A DNA stretch of 53,817 bases from Bacillota bacterium (GTDB lineage: Bacteria; Bacillota; Sulfobacillia; Sulfobacillales; JAIMBI01): the NCBI GenBank assembly GCA_021846565.1, contig JAJZWS010000016.1, positions 1 to 53,817 on the forward strand. The letters run 5' to 3'. Of this stretch, positions 34,125 through 42,813 are shown in pieces (positions within the stretch are counted from its first letter, which is position 1; each line of letters begins with the position of its first letter). Below the pieces are notes generated by a model. It ran no database searches and was not told the DNA's origin. It saw nothing but the letters and a program-made list of their open reading frames with translations. The position numbers were made by a program, and so were the translations under genes.

Positions 34125-35837
34125 TCAGGAACCGAGGGTCCAGTCGTTCGGGTAGTAGAACCCGGTGATGGGGTTGTAGGATGCCCCGAACCCGGTGAGT
34201 GACTTGCCGGTCTCAAACAACTGCGGGGTGTACGGCATGTACAGCACGGGCAGCTGCTGCGCTTCGTACGACAGGAACGCATCGAAGCGCGACTTGAGTT
34301 GAGCGGGTGTGCCCGACACGTACGTTTGGTGGATCAAGTGGGTCATTTGGCTGCTGTTGTAACCCTCGTTGTTCGCGCCCGCGTTGGGCAGGTAGAACTC
34401 GCCACCGGTCGGGTAGAAGTCGGGGCCGTAGATCCAGCCGATGGTGTTGGCCATCGACCAGGTGCTGGGGCTGGACTGCGTGGCGGCCCCAAACACGGTG
34501 CCACCCGATTCGGCCCGCAGCGTCACCTTCACGCCCTCTTGGGCCCACGTCGTGGCCAGGTACTCCATCGCGTTCTGGAACGTGGTGGAGGCCGACGGAT
34601 ACAGCAAGGTGAACGCGAGCTGCATCGACCCCTTGGTCATCACCCCGGCACTGTTCAGCGACCATCCATGCGACAGCAAGAGCTGCTTGCCGCCCGTGGG
34701 GTTGTACGTGATGGCCGGCACGTTCGGGTCGTCAAACACCGTAGGCGGCTGCGACGGCACCTGGTCGTATTCCGGCGTCCCCAGTCCATGGTAGATAGAC
34801 TGGATCATGGCCTTTTGGTTAATGCCCATCTCCAGCGCCTGCCGCACGTAGGTGAGTCCGAACGCCCCCTTCACCCCAGGGGCGGACGCGCTTTCGTTGG
34901 GTGTGATGTAGCTGAACCCGTACGGGTAAATCACATGCAACTTGTCGGCCGTCAACTGGTTTCGCGCCGTGTACAGCGACATCGGGAGCGTACCCACCTG
35001 GATCTTGCTCCGCTTTAAGGCCGCAAACTCCGCGGGCGAGGATGCAAAGTACTGGAACACCACGCGACGGGTGGCTTTGTGTCCGTAGTACGTGGGGTTT
35101 GGCTTAAAGGTCCAAAACACGTTGTTGGACGTGGACTGGAACTCGTAGGGGCCGTCCACCGCCTTGTAGACCGCGTTGGTGGGCTGGCTCGCCACTTTCA
35201 GAATGAACTTTAACTCCTGGGTCATGTTGCTGGGATAGCGGTTCCACACGGATGCGGGCATCGGGAAGATCTGGCTGAGCCCGTTGTGCTCAAACCACTG
35301 CGGGTTGGAGGGCGTGTTGAGCGTCACCACGACCTCGTGGCTGCCGTTGGCCACGACGCTCGTCCATCGGGTCGGCACGCCGCCCATGCCGGCCGCGCCG
35401 TACGTCCACGGGGGAGCGGGCTTGCTTTGACTGGCCGCCGCCATCACGTTCCACGAAAACACGACGTCGCTGGCCGTCACCGGCTGGCCGTTCGACCACT
35501 TGAGATTGGGCTTCAGGTAAATTTTGTAGACGGTGCCGCTGCTGTTGGCCACGATCTTGTCCGCCACGGCCTGCCGAAAACTAATCGCGTTCGTGTGGCT
35601 CACGTTCACCAGGGGCAGGTACATCAGGTGGTTCATCTCACCGTTCAGTTCGGTGAAGTCGGGTGCCGAGTTCATCGGAAACCAGAAGTTGGGCGTTCCG
35701 CCCGTAATCGCCACCACCACGGCGCTCGTCGCGCTGGGGGGTGGGGCGGCCGCGGAACCACAGGCGGCCAGCAGCGCCGCCGCACCAGCCAGTGCGGTCG
35801 CGCGCGTCGCGACTGTCCGCACCAAGCGACTGTTCAT
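34125..35837 (-). CDS. ABC transporter substrate-binding lipoprotein, family 5 (peptide/nickel type)
   Basis: 570 residues; ATG at 35837 with AAGGAGG seven bases upstream. The signal peptide ends in the lipobox LLAAC (lipidated Cys26). The mature protein has the SBP_bac_5 layout: LKPNLKWSNGQPVTASDVVFSWNVM (the W-x-D/N-G-x-P-x-x-A-x-D-V-x-F-S hallmark), GPYEFQSTSNNVFWTFKPNPTYYG, and TYVRQALEMGINQKAMIQSIYHG. It would sit on the outer membrane face and hand oligopeptides or similar to a permease. No permease or ATPase genes are adjacent, so it must use components encoded elsewhere. It lies 45 bp downstream of a gamma-Glu-hydrolase-like gene, with a strong terminator after it, so the two form an operon. 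Confidence 0.92.
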   Translation of the reverse strand: MNSRLVRTVATRATALAGAAALLAACGSAAAPPPSATSAVVVAITGGTPNFWFPMNSAPDFTELNGEMNHLMYLPLVNVSHTNAISFRQAVADKIVANSSGTVYKIYLKPNLKWSNGQPVTASDVVFSWNVMAAASQSKPAPPWTYGAAGMGGVPTRWTSVVANGSHEVVVTLNTPSNPQWFEHNGLSQIFPMPASVWNRYPSNMTQELKFILKVASQPTNAVYKAVDGPYEFQSTSNNVFWTFKPNPTYYGHKATRRVVFQYFASSPAEFAALKRSKIQVGTLPMSLYTARNQLTADKLHVIYPYGFSYITPNESASAPGVKGAFGLTYVRQALEMGINQKAMIQSIYHGLGTPEYDQVPSQPPTVFDDPNVPAITYNPTGGKQLLLSHGWSLNSAGVMTKGSMQLAFTLLYPSASTTFQNAMEYLATTWAQEGVKVTLRAESGGTVFGAATQSSPSTWSMANTIGWIYGPDFYPTGGEFYLPNAGANNEGYNSSQMTHLIHQTYVSGTPAQLKSRFDAFLSYEAQQLPVLYMPYTPQLFETGKSLTGFGASYNPITGFYYPNDWTLGS

Positions 35838-35882
35838 AGCAACACCTCCTTCGTTTGTGAGGACCCTCACTCGTCTGGGCAC

Positions 35883-36617
35883 CTAGCCGGCTTCCTGGCT
35901 CCGCCGGCGCCGCCGGTACACCTCGGCCGCCTGGACCACCGCCGAAAACAGGCGGCGGGCATGCTCTTCGTTGCCGGTCAGGTTTTCGGGATGCCACTGC
36001 ACCCCGAGGCAGAACGGCCGACTCGGAAGCTCCAGGCCCTCTAAGAGCCCGTCGTCGGCCCACGCCACCGCGCGAAAGCCGTCCGGCAGGCGATCCACCG
36101 CCTGGTGGTGAAACGAGTTCACGCGGATGGCGGTGGCGCCCAGCGTCTGAGCCAGCTGGGAGCCCGGCTCTATATTGACGCCGTGCGTGCGGGCGTCCCG
36201 TCCCATCTCCTGTGCGTGGACCAGCTCACTGGGACGTAGGGTGGGCACATCTTGAATGAGAGTGCCGCCATACGCCACGGCCAAGGCCTGAATGCCCCGA
36301 CAGATGCCCAGGATGGGCAGGTCTGGCGGGGCCGCGCGCAAGAGCGCCAGTTCTGTCTGGTCCCGTTCGGCAGACACCCCCGCCATATGGGCTCCGCTGG
36401 GCGCCTGTCCAAACGAGGCCGGGTCAAAGTCGCCGCCCCCGGAAATCACGAGCGCGTCCAAGAGGCTTAACGCCGCGGCATCCCCGAGATTGGGCAGCAG
36501 CACGGGCAACCCGCCCGCATCCCGAATGGCCAGGATGTATGAGGAGGACAGCCGGTCATTGGGTAGAACGCTGTCGGCAACGTGTGATGTGGTAATTCCG
36601 ACAATAGGCTGGGTCAT
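35883..36617 (-). CDS. Gamma-glutamyl-gamma-aminobutyrate hydrolase-like class I glutamine amidotransferase
   Basis: 244 residues; ATG at 36617 with AGAGGAGG eight bases upstream. Peptidase C26 / PuuD type: the nucleophile elbow PILGICRGIQALAVAYGGTL (Cys106), GGGDFDPASFGQ near residue 60, and the HPE of GVQWHPENLTG (His209, Glu211) complete the triad. Family members split gamma-glutamyl amides such as gamma-Glu-GABA in putrescine breakdown, or act on other gamma-glutamyl peptides. Being first in an operon with a peptide-type binding protein supports use of an imported gamma-glutamyl compound or polyamine conjugate. No other puu genes are in view. Confidence 0.88.
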   Translation of the reverse strand: MTQPIVGITTSHVADSVLPNDRLSSSYILAIRDAGGLPVLLPNLGDAAALSLLDALVISGGGDFDPASFGQAPSGAHMAGVSAERDQTELALLRAAPPDLPILGICRGIQALAVAYGGTLIQDVPTLRPSELVHAQEMGRDARTHGVNIEPGSQLAQTLGATAIRVNSFHHQAVDRLPDGFRAVAWADDGLLEGLELPSRPFCLGVQWHPENLTGNEEHARRLFSAVVQAAEVYRRRRRSQEAG

Positions 36618-36750
36618 CAGGCGAACCTCCTCTGGATCGGGTAGACCAGTTTTTACGGGGGCTCCGAATCGTTTCACGAGTTTTTCGCCGGGGACGGCCG
36701 TCGAAGGCAACACCCTGGCGTGCCCAGGCTCGCGACACGCGTCATTCAGG

Positions 36751-36779
36751 GTTATGGTTTGGCGAAAACATTGTGTGCA
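36751..36779 (-). promoter_or_regulatory. Candidate sigma-A-type promoter
   Basis: On the minus strand TGCACA (36774-36779) and CATAAC (36751-36756) are separated by exactly 17 bp, each matching 4 of 6 consensus positions. The site is 134 bp upstream of the hydrolase start at 36617. The surrounding stretch is more AT-rich than its flanks. Confidence 0.35.
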
Positions 36780-37446
36780 GAGTAGCACAGAGGCCGTCCA
36801 CCGTATAGGAACGAAACTTCCAGCCCCCTTCGAGCGCTTCGGGGCAGCCCATCCGAGCGCGCGGGAACGGGCCGTCGGCTGCGAAGGGGACGTCGACACA
36901 GACTAGCCCGAACCGAACCGGCGCCGCACCCCGCCTTTCTAACTCTTGCCGGCGGCGTGTTTAGACAAAATTCCCCGCACCGTCCCCGAGTGGAGGCGCT
37001 TGTCGGAGAGCACGCGGTCGTTGGCACAGGCGGCCAGTTCTTTGCCCTCGGCGCTCATGCCCGCACGCGCCGCCTCCGGCGCGTGCGGGGTTTACCCCAA
37101 ACCGGGTCCGCTTGGTCAATCACGCAGGATCCCCGCACCGCGCGGTGCACGGCCAGCCCCCGTCCTCGACTTGCACCCAGGCCACCACGGGCCCTGCCTC
37201 CACCAGGCCGTACCCACTGGCGTCCTCGCCACCCAAAACCTCTTGGCTCGCCCACCCGGTCGCGCCCGGGCCACGCCCATCACCTTGAGGGCCTGGGTCG
37301 ACTGCGGGAGCCTCGTACATCTGGTGATGCGTCGGCGACCGATCCTGGTCATGCACGGCGACTTGTGCCCCCTCCTCCCGTGCATCCTCTGGGACGTGCC
37401 CCATCTCTCTGCGGCCTCGGGTCGTTTTATGGAATCCGAGCCGGGG
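36780..37446. other. Long region without a confident gene, containing a strong hairpin (37060-37089)
   Basis: No frame gives a convincing protein. A minus-strand frame (37120-37404) is open but unlike anything I recognise and may be decayed. CCCGCACGCGCC and GGCGCGTGCGGG at 37060-37089 form a perfect 12-bp stem with a 6-nt loop. No T-run follows on either strand, but it could terminate or insulate transcription. The 3' end of the 37447 gene reaches into the right edge. Confidence 0.4.
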
Positions 37447-39246
37447 TCACTTTGCTGCTGCCAGTGTTTCGGCCCACGCTCCGCCGTCCACCTCGGCCAC
37501 ATGGCTCACCGCGAGTTGCACCACGCGGCGAAGCCGATTCTCCAGCTGCGCCCGTGCCAGAGACGCCCCGGGGCGTTTGGCCTCCACCCAGATGATGGCG
37601 GGCGGGCTCTCCGCGTCGCCCGCGACCAGAATGACGCCATCCAGCTCGGCGCGCTCCTCGGACCCCGCGTACAGTACCGTTTGCCCGCCGTAGGCCAGGA
37701 CCGGACCGCGTGTGTGCAGTGCCTCGCACACGGCCGCCAGCACCCGTACCTCATGGAGAACGGAGGCGTGGACTGTGTCGGTCGCCGCATCAACCCACTG
37801 GCGGAGTGGCGGCGCCACGTCCAGGGCGCGCCGCCCCCAAAATACCGGCTCGGGGTGACCCCCCAGGGGGTCGGACCGCACCGCGGGCACGAGGCGATCG
37901 CCCAGCGCTGCGCGCAGCGCGTAGAGATAGAGGGCGCGCGCACTGGACGTGCCGGCACCTGCCGGGGCGGCCGGGTCCGTCGCGCGGTGAAGCACGGCCT
38001 GCCAGAATCCCGCCGCCACCCGGGCCCACTGATTCGCAGGGAGACCGGCAACCGGGGCAAATGCGATCCCCAGCGTTTGCGAACTCGCGTCCCAGTCGCA
38101 CGCCGCGCGAGACCGACGGTCGCTCTTATGTCCCATGGCCTCCTCCAAGGCGACCGTGTTGCGCCACACCGGCCGACGCTCGGCCAGGGTCAACTCCAGC
38201 GCCACCGTCCGGCGGGCGTCCACATCGGAGGCCGCCGCCGCCGCCAGCGTGCCGTGCAGCACGTCGCTCAGCTTGGAGCCTCGCTGGGGATAGATCGCCG
38301 AGACCCAACCGTCTGGCTGCAAAAGCTGGTCGCGGGCGCGGGTGATGCGGGTGACTCGCTCCCGGGTGATGGCCGCCATCGACAAGAGCGCCAGAGGAGA
38401 TTGGTACACTAGGCGCCGCATCACCTGGTTCAACTCCAGAAGCGCCATTTGAAACAGCGACGTGTCCAGCATGTACGCCTCGGGGTTGCGGACCAAATCG
38501 TCTTCCAAGGTGCCGAACTCGATCGAGAAGGGGGCTGGCGTGTAAAGCGTGTCCAGGGTCAGATACGCGATGCGGCGCACCTGCTGGCCCAACTTCTGAA
38601 ACCGTCCCCATTTCGGATTCTCGTCCGGCGCCAGCTGGTGCCACAACACCTGGCGGCCGTACTGCACCACCTGGGGATCCGCGTCAAAACTGTGCACCTG
38701 CTGGAGCCACAGCCACGCGAGGTACAAGTGGAGTCCGTAGGGGTCAAACTGCTGCAGTGCGATCCCAAACGCGGGCGCCGCGTCGCCCAGCAGGTGTTGA
38801 AAGGCCTGGCGCAGGTCCGGATCGCTAGCCAGCACGGCCAGTACCGCGCGCTCCCCCGCCAGCGTCTCCGGGAGATGTCCCACGTTGGCCAGCAACACCG
38901 CGGTTTGCAGGACGTCCACCCCGGTGGGGGGCTTCGCTCCCTCCCGTTTCGGCAGGTCCCGCACCCCTCCCGCCAGCCCGAGGGTGGGCTCGCTCACGCT
39001 TTTCGCCTTCGCGAGGCGGTCCAAGAGGTACCACTGCAACAGAAGATACTCATACCGCGTATGATGGGCCCCGGGATAGAAGTAGCGGAGGTTTCCCAGC
39101 TGGTCCGTCTGCTTGAGCCGTGTGATGAGCTGCCCCTCGGCTTCGAAAAGGTCTGCCAGCGCACGAGTGTAGCCGCCCACGTGAATGCTGAGCCGTCCAT
39201 GCTTAGGAAAATGATACAAAATCTCGTCCGGCATGCGTTGGTCCAT
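37447..39246 (-). CDS. Unrecognised protein: HD-like helical region without the HD dyad plus C-terminal PD-(D/E)XK motif
   Basis: 599 residues from the ATG at 39246 (GGGAGG ten bases upstream; a TTG six bases earlier is possible). Near residues 58-130 the arrangement HHTRYEYLLLQWYLLDRL ... VLLANVGHLPET mirrors HD phosphohydrolases (H-x-R-Y-E-H-S ... L-L-H-D-I-G-H), but the HD pair is AN, so phosphohydrolase activity would be lost. The middle is helical without a known motif. The C-terminus has ELDGVILVAG ... AIIWVEAKRPGA: Asp536, Glu555 and Lys557 in D-(X18)-E-A-K form a PD-(D/E)XK nuclease signature preceded by Glu534. Transcribed alone. A nuclease with a structural HD-like sensor, perhaps in defence, is one reading; function is unknown. 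Confidence 0.6.
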   Translation of the reverse strand: MDQRMPDEILYHFPKHGRLSIHVGGYTRALADLFEAEGQLITRLKQTDQLGNLRYFYPGAHHTRYEYLLLQWYLLDRLAKAKSVSEPTLGLAGGVRDLPKREGAKPPTGVDVLQTAVLLANVGHLPETLAGERAVLAVLASDPDLRQAFQHLLGDAAPAFGIALQQFDPYGLHLYLAWLWLQQVHSFDADPQVVQYGRQVLWHQLAPDENPKWGRFQKLGQQVRRIAYLTLDTLYTPAPFSIEFGTLEDDLVRNPEAYMLDTSLFQMALLELNQVMRRLVYQSPLALLSMAAITRERVTRITRARDQLLQPDGWVSAIYPQRGSKLSDVLHGTLAAAAASDVDARRTVALELTLAERRPVWRNTVALEEAMGHKSDRRSRAACDWDASSQTLGIAFAPVAGLPANQWARVAAGFWQAVLHRATDPAAPAGAGTSSARALYLYALRAALGDRLVPAVRSDPLGGHPEPVFWGRRALDVAPPLRQWVDAATDTVHASVLHEVRVLAAVCEALHTRGPVLAYGGQTVLYAGSEERAELDGVILVAGDAESPPAIIWVEAKRPGASLARAQLENRLRRVVQLAVSHVAEVDGGAWAETLAAAK

Positions 39247-39381
39247 GGCCAATGCGCCTCCCTCACGTGAAGCGGTCTAATTGTGCCACAATATTACACA
39301 CGCGGTCTTGCCAGCAGGGATTCTGGGATCGGGCAGCGAATATCGCCTGCCCACCGAGACATGACCCGGAGGAGGCGCATT

Positions 39382-39729
39382 ATGGCCACCTTGGTTCGAG
39401 AAGGCGAAACCCTGTGGCTCAGGCTGTCGACAGCGGAGAAATTGGAGAGCGTACACGGAGATCTCCACGCGCCAGTGGACAGCGTGGAAACTGCCACGGT
39501 GCTGGACGATGCCATACACGCGGTTCACGGCATGAAGCTGCCCGGATCGCACCTGCCTGGGGTCTTTGCCATGGGCACGTTTCTGGATGGCCACGAGCGC
39601 ACGTTTGCCATCGTGCACCACCACCCCACGGGGGGCGTCCGCGTCACCTTCCGCGGCGGCAGCAGCTATACCCAGTGGATCGTGACCGCAGACGACCCGG
39701 CGGCGGTGGTGGCGTCCCTCGGCCTCTAA
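39382..39729 (+). CDS. Small conserved-looking hypothetical protein
   Basis: 115 residues; ATG at 39382 with GGAGGAGG six bases upstream. The sequence runs LWLRLSTAEKLESVHGDLHAPVDSV, TVLDDAIHAVHGMKLPG, GVFAMGTFLDGHERTFAIVHHHP and FRGGSSYTQWIVTADDP. It resembles small actinobacterial-type hypotheticals with a PH-like beta pattern (x-x-V-H-G-D-x-x-V-P ... G-T). No membrane segment, no catalytic motif. Divergent from the 37447 gene, with about 135 bp between starts. I know no function. Confidence 0.7.
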   Translation: MATLVREGETLWLRLSTAEKLESVHGDLHAPVDSVETATVLDDAIHAVHGMKLPGSHLPGVFAMGTFLDGHERTFAIVHHHPTGGVRVTFRGGSSYTQWIVTADDPAAVVASLGL

Positions 39730-40179
39730 GGCCTGACGCGGATGCTTCACGCCGTTCGCCGTGTGGTCCATCCCCAAATCAGGTACTGCGGAACGCCGTC
39801 CGAATGACAGTTCCCGGGGGTCGCATGACGGTCGAAAAAGGCGGCCAGGCCCCCGGGGCCCGTGCGGGTCGCATAGGTCGTATAGGTCGTATAGGTCGTT
39901 ATAGATGCAACCGCTCGGCATCAGCGGCTCCAGTCGAGTGCGCGCGACGCCGCGCGACGCTCTTCGCCTTGGCGCTCCAGTGCGTGCCGCGCGCCGCAGG
40001 TGTGTGGCCGCGACCGCCGATCCCGAGGGGCCAGGGGAGCTTGACACGGGACAGGTCCGCATCAAACGAGCTGTATCCATGTGGTACCGAACAAGGTCAT
40101 CAGACGAAAACTTAAGGGGGGGGTCATGGTCACCGCAACCACCTGGCACGCCGTTCTGATCACCGTGGGGTTCGAAACA
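39730..40179. other. Intergenic region with a 9-bp tandem repeat
   Basis: About 450 bp between the small hypothetical and the stop of the response regulator. Apart from the repeat at 39873-39899 nothing is recognised: no RNA gene and no plausible coding frame. Confidence 0.4.
39873..39899. repeat. Three perfect tandem copies of ATAGGTCGT
   Basis: Copies at 39873-39881, 39882-39890 and 39891-39899, then a degenerate ATAGATGCA. The 9-bp unit is short and non-coding here; it could be slippage-prone or a cluster of protein half-sites. Confidence 0.8.
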
Positions 40180-40815
40180 TCAGGGCGGCGGCTTTAAGAT
40201 AGCACGGGCCTGCAGGGCGGCGGACGTACGATTTCCCACCTGCAACTTGCTCAAAACCGACGCCACGTGATTTTTTACGGTGTGCTCCGTGATGTGCAGC
40301 AACTCACCGATTCGCCGGTTGGAGCACCCCTCGGCCAAGAGGCGCAGCACGTCTTCCTCGCGCGGCGTCAGCGGGTCCATCGGCGGAGGGGGAGCGGCCG
40401 CCAGCCACTGCAGGTACTTCTGCGCCACGCTGGGCTGGATGAACGTGTCGCCCGCCGCAATGCGCCGGATGATGGCGGCCAGCTCATCCACGTCGACGTC
40501 TTTTAGGACGTAGCCGGACGCACCCGCCCTGAGGGCCGCCAGCACGTAATCCTCCACGTCAAAGGTGGTCACCACCAGCACCCGGCTCCAGCCATGGCCC
40601 GCCACCTGGCGCGTGACCGCGACGCCATCGGTATCGGGCAGCCGCATGTCCAAGAGGGTCACCGTCGGCCGGTGCTCCTCCGCTAGGCGCAGGGCTTCTT
40701 GGCCCGTGGCCGCTTCCGCCACGATCTGAAAGTCCGGCTCCAATCCGAGCACGGTGCGAAAGCCGTGTCGCACCAGCGCATGGTCCTCCACCACCAGAAT
40801 CGTGATCGGGGTCAT
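40180..40815 (-). CDS. NarL/LuxR-family response regulator
   Basis: 211 residues; ATG at 40815 overlaps the kinase stop (ATGA). Receiver domain: ILVVEDHALVR (Glu10, Asp11), phosphoacceptor Asp56 in VTLLDMRLPDTDG, Thr in LVVTTFD and Lys in GYVLKDVD. The C-terminal LuxR helix-turn-helix reads LTPREEDVLRLLAEGCSNRRIGELLHITEHTVKNHVASVLSKL. Last gene of the operon ATPase-permease-kinase-regulator (43610 to 40180). It most likely controls that ABC transporter, as in LiaRS- or BceRS-like cell-envelope stress circuits. Confidence 0.95.
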   Translation of the reverse strand: MTPITILVVEDHALVRHGFRTVLGLEPDFQIVAEAATGQEALRLAEEHRPTVTLLDMRLPDTDGVAVTRQVAGHGWSRVLVVTTFDVEDYVLAALRAGASGYVLKDVDVDELAAIIRRIAAGDTFIQPSVAQKYLQWLAAAPPPPMDPLTPREEDVLRLLAEGCSNRRIGELLHITEHTVKNHVASVLSKLQVGNRTSAALQARAILKPPP

Positions 40816-42023
40816 GCCCGCTTCCTCCCTCCGACGGGTACGGTGGCCACCAACTTGGTGCCCTGCCCCGGCTGACTCTCCACCGACAGCGTACCGCCAG
40901 CCCCTTCGATCCGCTCGCGCATGTTGACCAACCCCCAGTGCCCACCCGACGTGGGTGGATCCGCTGGCGTTGCGAATCCGTCGCCGTCGTCCTGCACCAC
41001 GGCCGTGACGGCACTGACCTCCGCTCGCACCATCACCGTCACGGTCTTGGCCTGGGCATGCCGCTCGGCGTTGGTGAGCGCCTCCCGCACTACGGGAACC
41101 ACCAGCGCGGCTTCGGGCGGCAGCACGTCGTCCAGCGCCAGCTCGAGGCGCCATCCGCTGCGCCGGGCCGCCTCGGTCGCCAGCCGCTCCAGCTGCCGTC
41201 GGGGGTGGTCCAACGTCGCGGGGCCCTGCCGCAGCCCGCCCACGAAGTCCCGCAAGTCCGCCATCGCCTGGCGGGCCACCGACTGGGCGGCGGCGGCGGC
41301 CGCCACGGCCTCGCCGGGTGAGCGAACGACCAGCCGGCGCACCGCCTCCAGTTCAATCGTGACGGCGGACAGCGAATGACCCAGCGTGTCGTGCAGGTCG
41401 CGCGCCATGGCGGTTCGGGTCCGGAGCTCCACCACTTCGTCGGCCTCTGCCGCATACCGCGCCAACTCGCGATTGGCCGCCTCCAGCTGCCTGATGGCTT
41501 CCTGCTGAGCCCGGCGGGTCACTTGGTTCAGATGATACGCATAGCCGAGCACCATCGGCCACAAGAGGTTTACCAAAACAGTGCCCGCCTCGCCCAGCGT
41601 AAGGTGGCGGGTGGAGGGATACAGGATGGCCGCCAGCGTCACCGCCACCACACCGGCAGCAAAGGCCTTGAACTGGCCTGGCGGCACCACCGTGCCGGCC
41701 ATCCCGAGCGTGATCATAAGGAACCCTTCTTGCAGCGGGAGGGTACGAGCCATGACGACCGCCGCGGCCCAGGCCACAGCCAGCGCCGCGTGACGAGCCT
41801 TGGGTACGGAAAACGCCAGCGTCGCGAGCAGCCAGACGGCGGCGGCGCCCAGCCGAAGGTGGCCGGCGGCGGTCGCGAGGTTTTCCCCATAGAGCGCGAG
41901 CGCCGCCACCCCCAAGCACAAGAGGTAGAAGGCGTGCGGAGCGCTGGACCACCCCGGTGCCCACCCGGACTGCCGCTCATCCGGCACCCCGTCCGATCCA
42001 CTCTCGCGCACCGGGATCCCCAT
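40812..42023 (-). CDS. NarX/LiaS-type sensor histidine kinase
   Basis: 403 residues; ATG at 42023 with GGAGGAG ten bases upstream, one base after the permease stop. Five or six N-terminal hydrophobic segments (residues about 30-160) with very short loops suggest intramembrane sensing rather than an external domain. The HisKA_3 helix holds the phosphoacceptor His211 in AMARDLHDTLGHSLSAV. The HATPase domain has REALTNAERHAQA (N box), DDGDGF (G1) and GHWGLVNMRERIEGAGG (G2). It phosphorylates the regulator at 40180. Intramembrane-sensing kinases placed with ABC exporters typically respond to antimicrobial or membrane stress. Confidence 0.94.
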   Translation of the reverse strand: MGIPVRESGSDGVPDERQSGWAPGWSSAPHAFYLLCLGVAALALYGENLATAAGHLRLGAAAVWLLATLAFSVPKARHAALAVAWAAAVVMARTLPLQEGFLMITLGMAGTVVPPGQFKAFAAGVVAVTLAAILYPSTRHLTLGEAGTVLVNLLWPMVLGYAYHLNQVTRRAQQEAIRQLEAANRELARYAAEADEVVELRTRTAMARDLHDTLGHSLSAVTIELEAVRRLVVRSPGEAVAAAAAAQSVARQAMADLRDFVGGLRQGPATLDHPRRQLERLATEAARRSGWRLELALDDVLPPEAALVVPVVREALTNAERHAQAKTVTVMVRAEVSAVTAVVQDDGDGFATPADPPTSGGHWGLVNMRERIEGAGGTLSVESQPGQGTKLVATVPVGGRKRA

Positions 42024-42024
42024 G

Positions 42025-42813
42025 CTATCGGTCTCCTCCCTCCCAGCGAAACGCGACCACGCCCACCACGCCGGTCACCACAATCCACGCCGTCAAGCCA
42101 GCGGCGTAATGCCATACGGTGGGCCCCCAGGATTGACCCTGCAGCGTCGGCACCAGCACCCCATCGGCCAGGCGCACCGGGGTCCACTCCGCCACATGTT
42201 GCCAAAACACGGGCCACACCTGCAGCCGAATGAACGTCCCATTCAAGAAGAATGACACGATGAGGACCAACCGGGCCAAGGCCGTCGCCGACTGTGCGCG
42301 CGCCGTGCGCGCCACGATCACCTGGGCCAGGGCCACCGCGGACAGTCCGCCCAGCGCCACCGCCCCCAGACCCCCAGTGACCGTCGCCACCGTCGGATGC
42401 ACATGGTAGGCCACCATGGCCACGGTGACCACCACCAGGAACTCGATGAGGATCGCCACGAGCGCCGCCATCCCGCGCACCACCAGGATAAGGCTGGCCG
42501 GCACCGGGGTGGTGCGCAGGCGGCGAAACACGCCACGCTCGCGATACCCCACCAAATCTGTGGAGTACCCCAAAAGCCCCAGGACAAAGGCCCCCATCAC
42601 GGCCGCCCAGGCCACAAATGACCACAGTTCCTGGGTAGGCGCCCGGCCGGATACCTGACTTACGTCCAAAACCAGTATGGCCACCGGCACCGCCGTGGTC
42701 CACAGGAGTGAACGCCGATTCTTCGCCATGCCCGCCAACTCGGCGGCGGCCAGCAGCGTGAAGGCCCGGCGCACAGATGGTGCGGGCCGCGGACCGGTGA
42801 ATGCCTCACTCAT
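42025..42813 (-). CDS. ABC-2-type transporter permease
   Basis: 262 residues; ATG at 42813 overlaps the ATPase stop (ATGA). Six hydrophobic helices typical of DrrB/NodJ-like ABC-2 permeases: the first around LLWTTAVPVAILVLDV, then FVAWAAVMGAFVLGLLGYS, with the conserved GYRERGVFRRLRTTPVPASLILV coupling segment (E-R-x-x-G-x-x-R-R-L-R-x-T-P), and WIVVTGVVGVVAF at the end. It pairs with the ATPase at 42810 and probably exports a drug, lipid or polysaccharide precursor. Confidence 0.92.
   Translation of the reverse strand: MSEAFTGPRPAPSVRRAFTLLAAAELAGMAKNRRSLLWTTAVPVAILVLDVSQVSGRAPTQELWSFVAWAAVMGAFVLGLLGYSTDLVGYRERGVFRRLRTTPVPASLILVVRGMAALVAILIEFLVVVTVAMVAYHVHPTVATVTGGLGAVALGGLSAVALAQVIVARTARAQSATALARLVLIVSFFLNGTFIRLQVWPVFWQHVAEWTPVRLADGVLVPTLQGQSWGPTVWHYAAGLTAWIVVTGVVGVVAFRWEGGDR

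Noticed and set aside
37120-37404. Minus-strand frame as a transposase fragment
   Set aside because: A vague resemblance only; no catalytic residues or conserved block could be aligned in any frame.
36946-38412. Plus-strand open frame of 488 codons over the start of the 37447-39246 gene region
   Set aside because: Shadow composition, no family features. The minus-strand frame has a ribosome binding site and recognisable motifs.
40165-40180. GGGTTCGAAAC resembling a tRNA T-arm
   Set aside because: No acceptor, D or anticodon arms can be folded around it.
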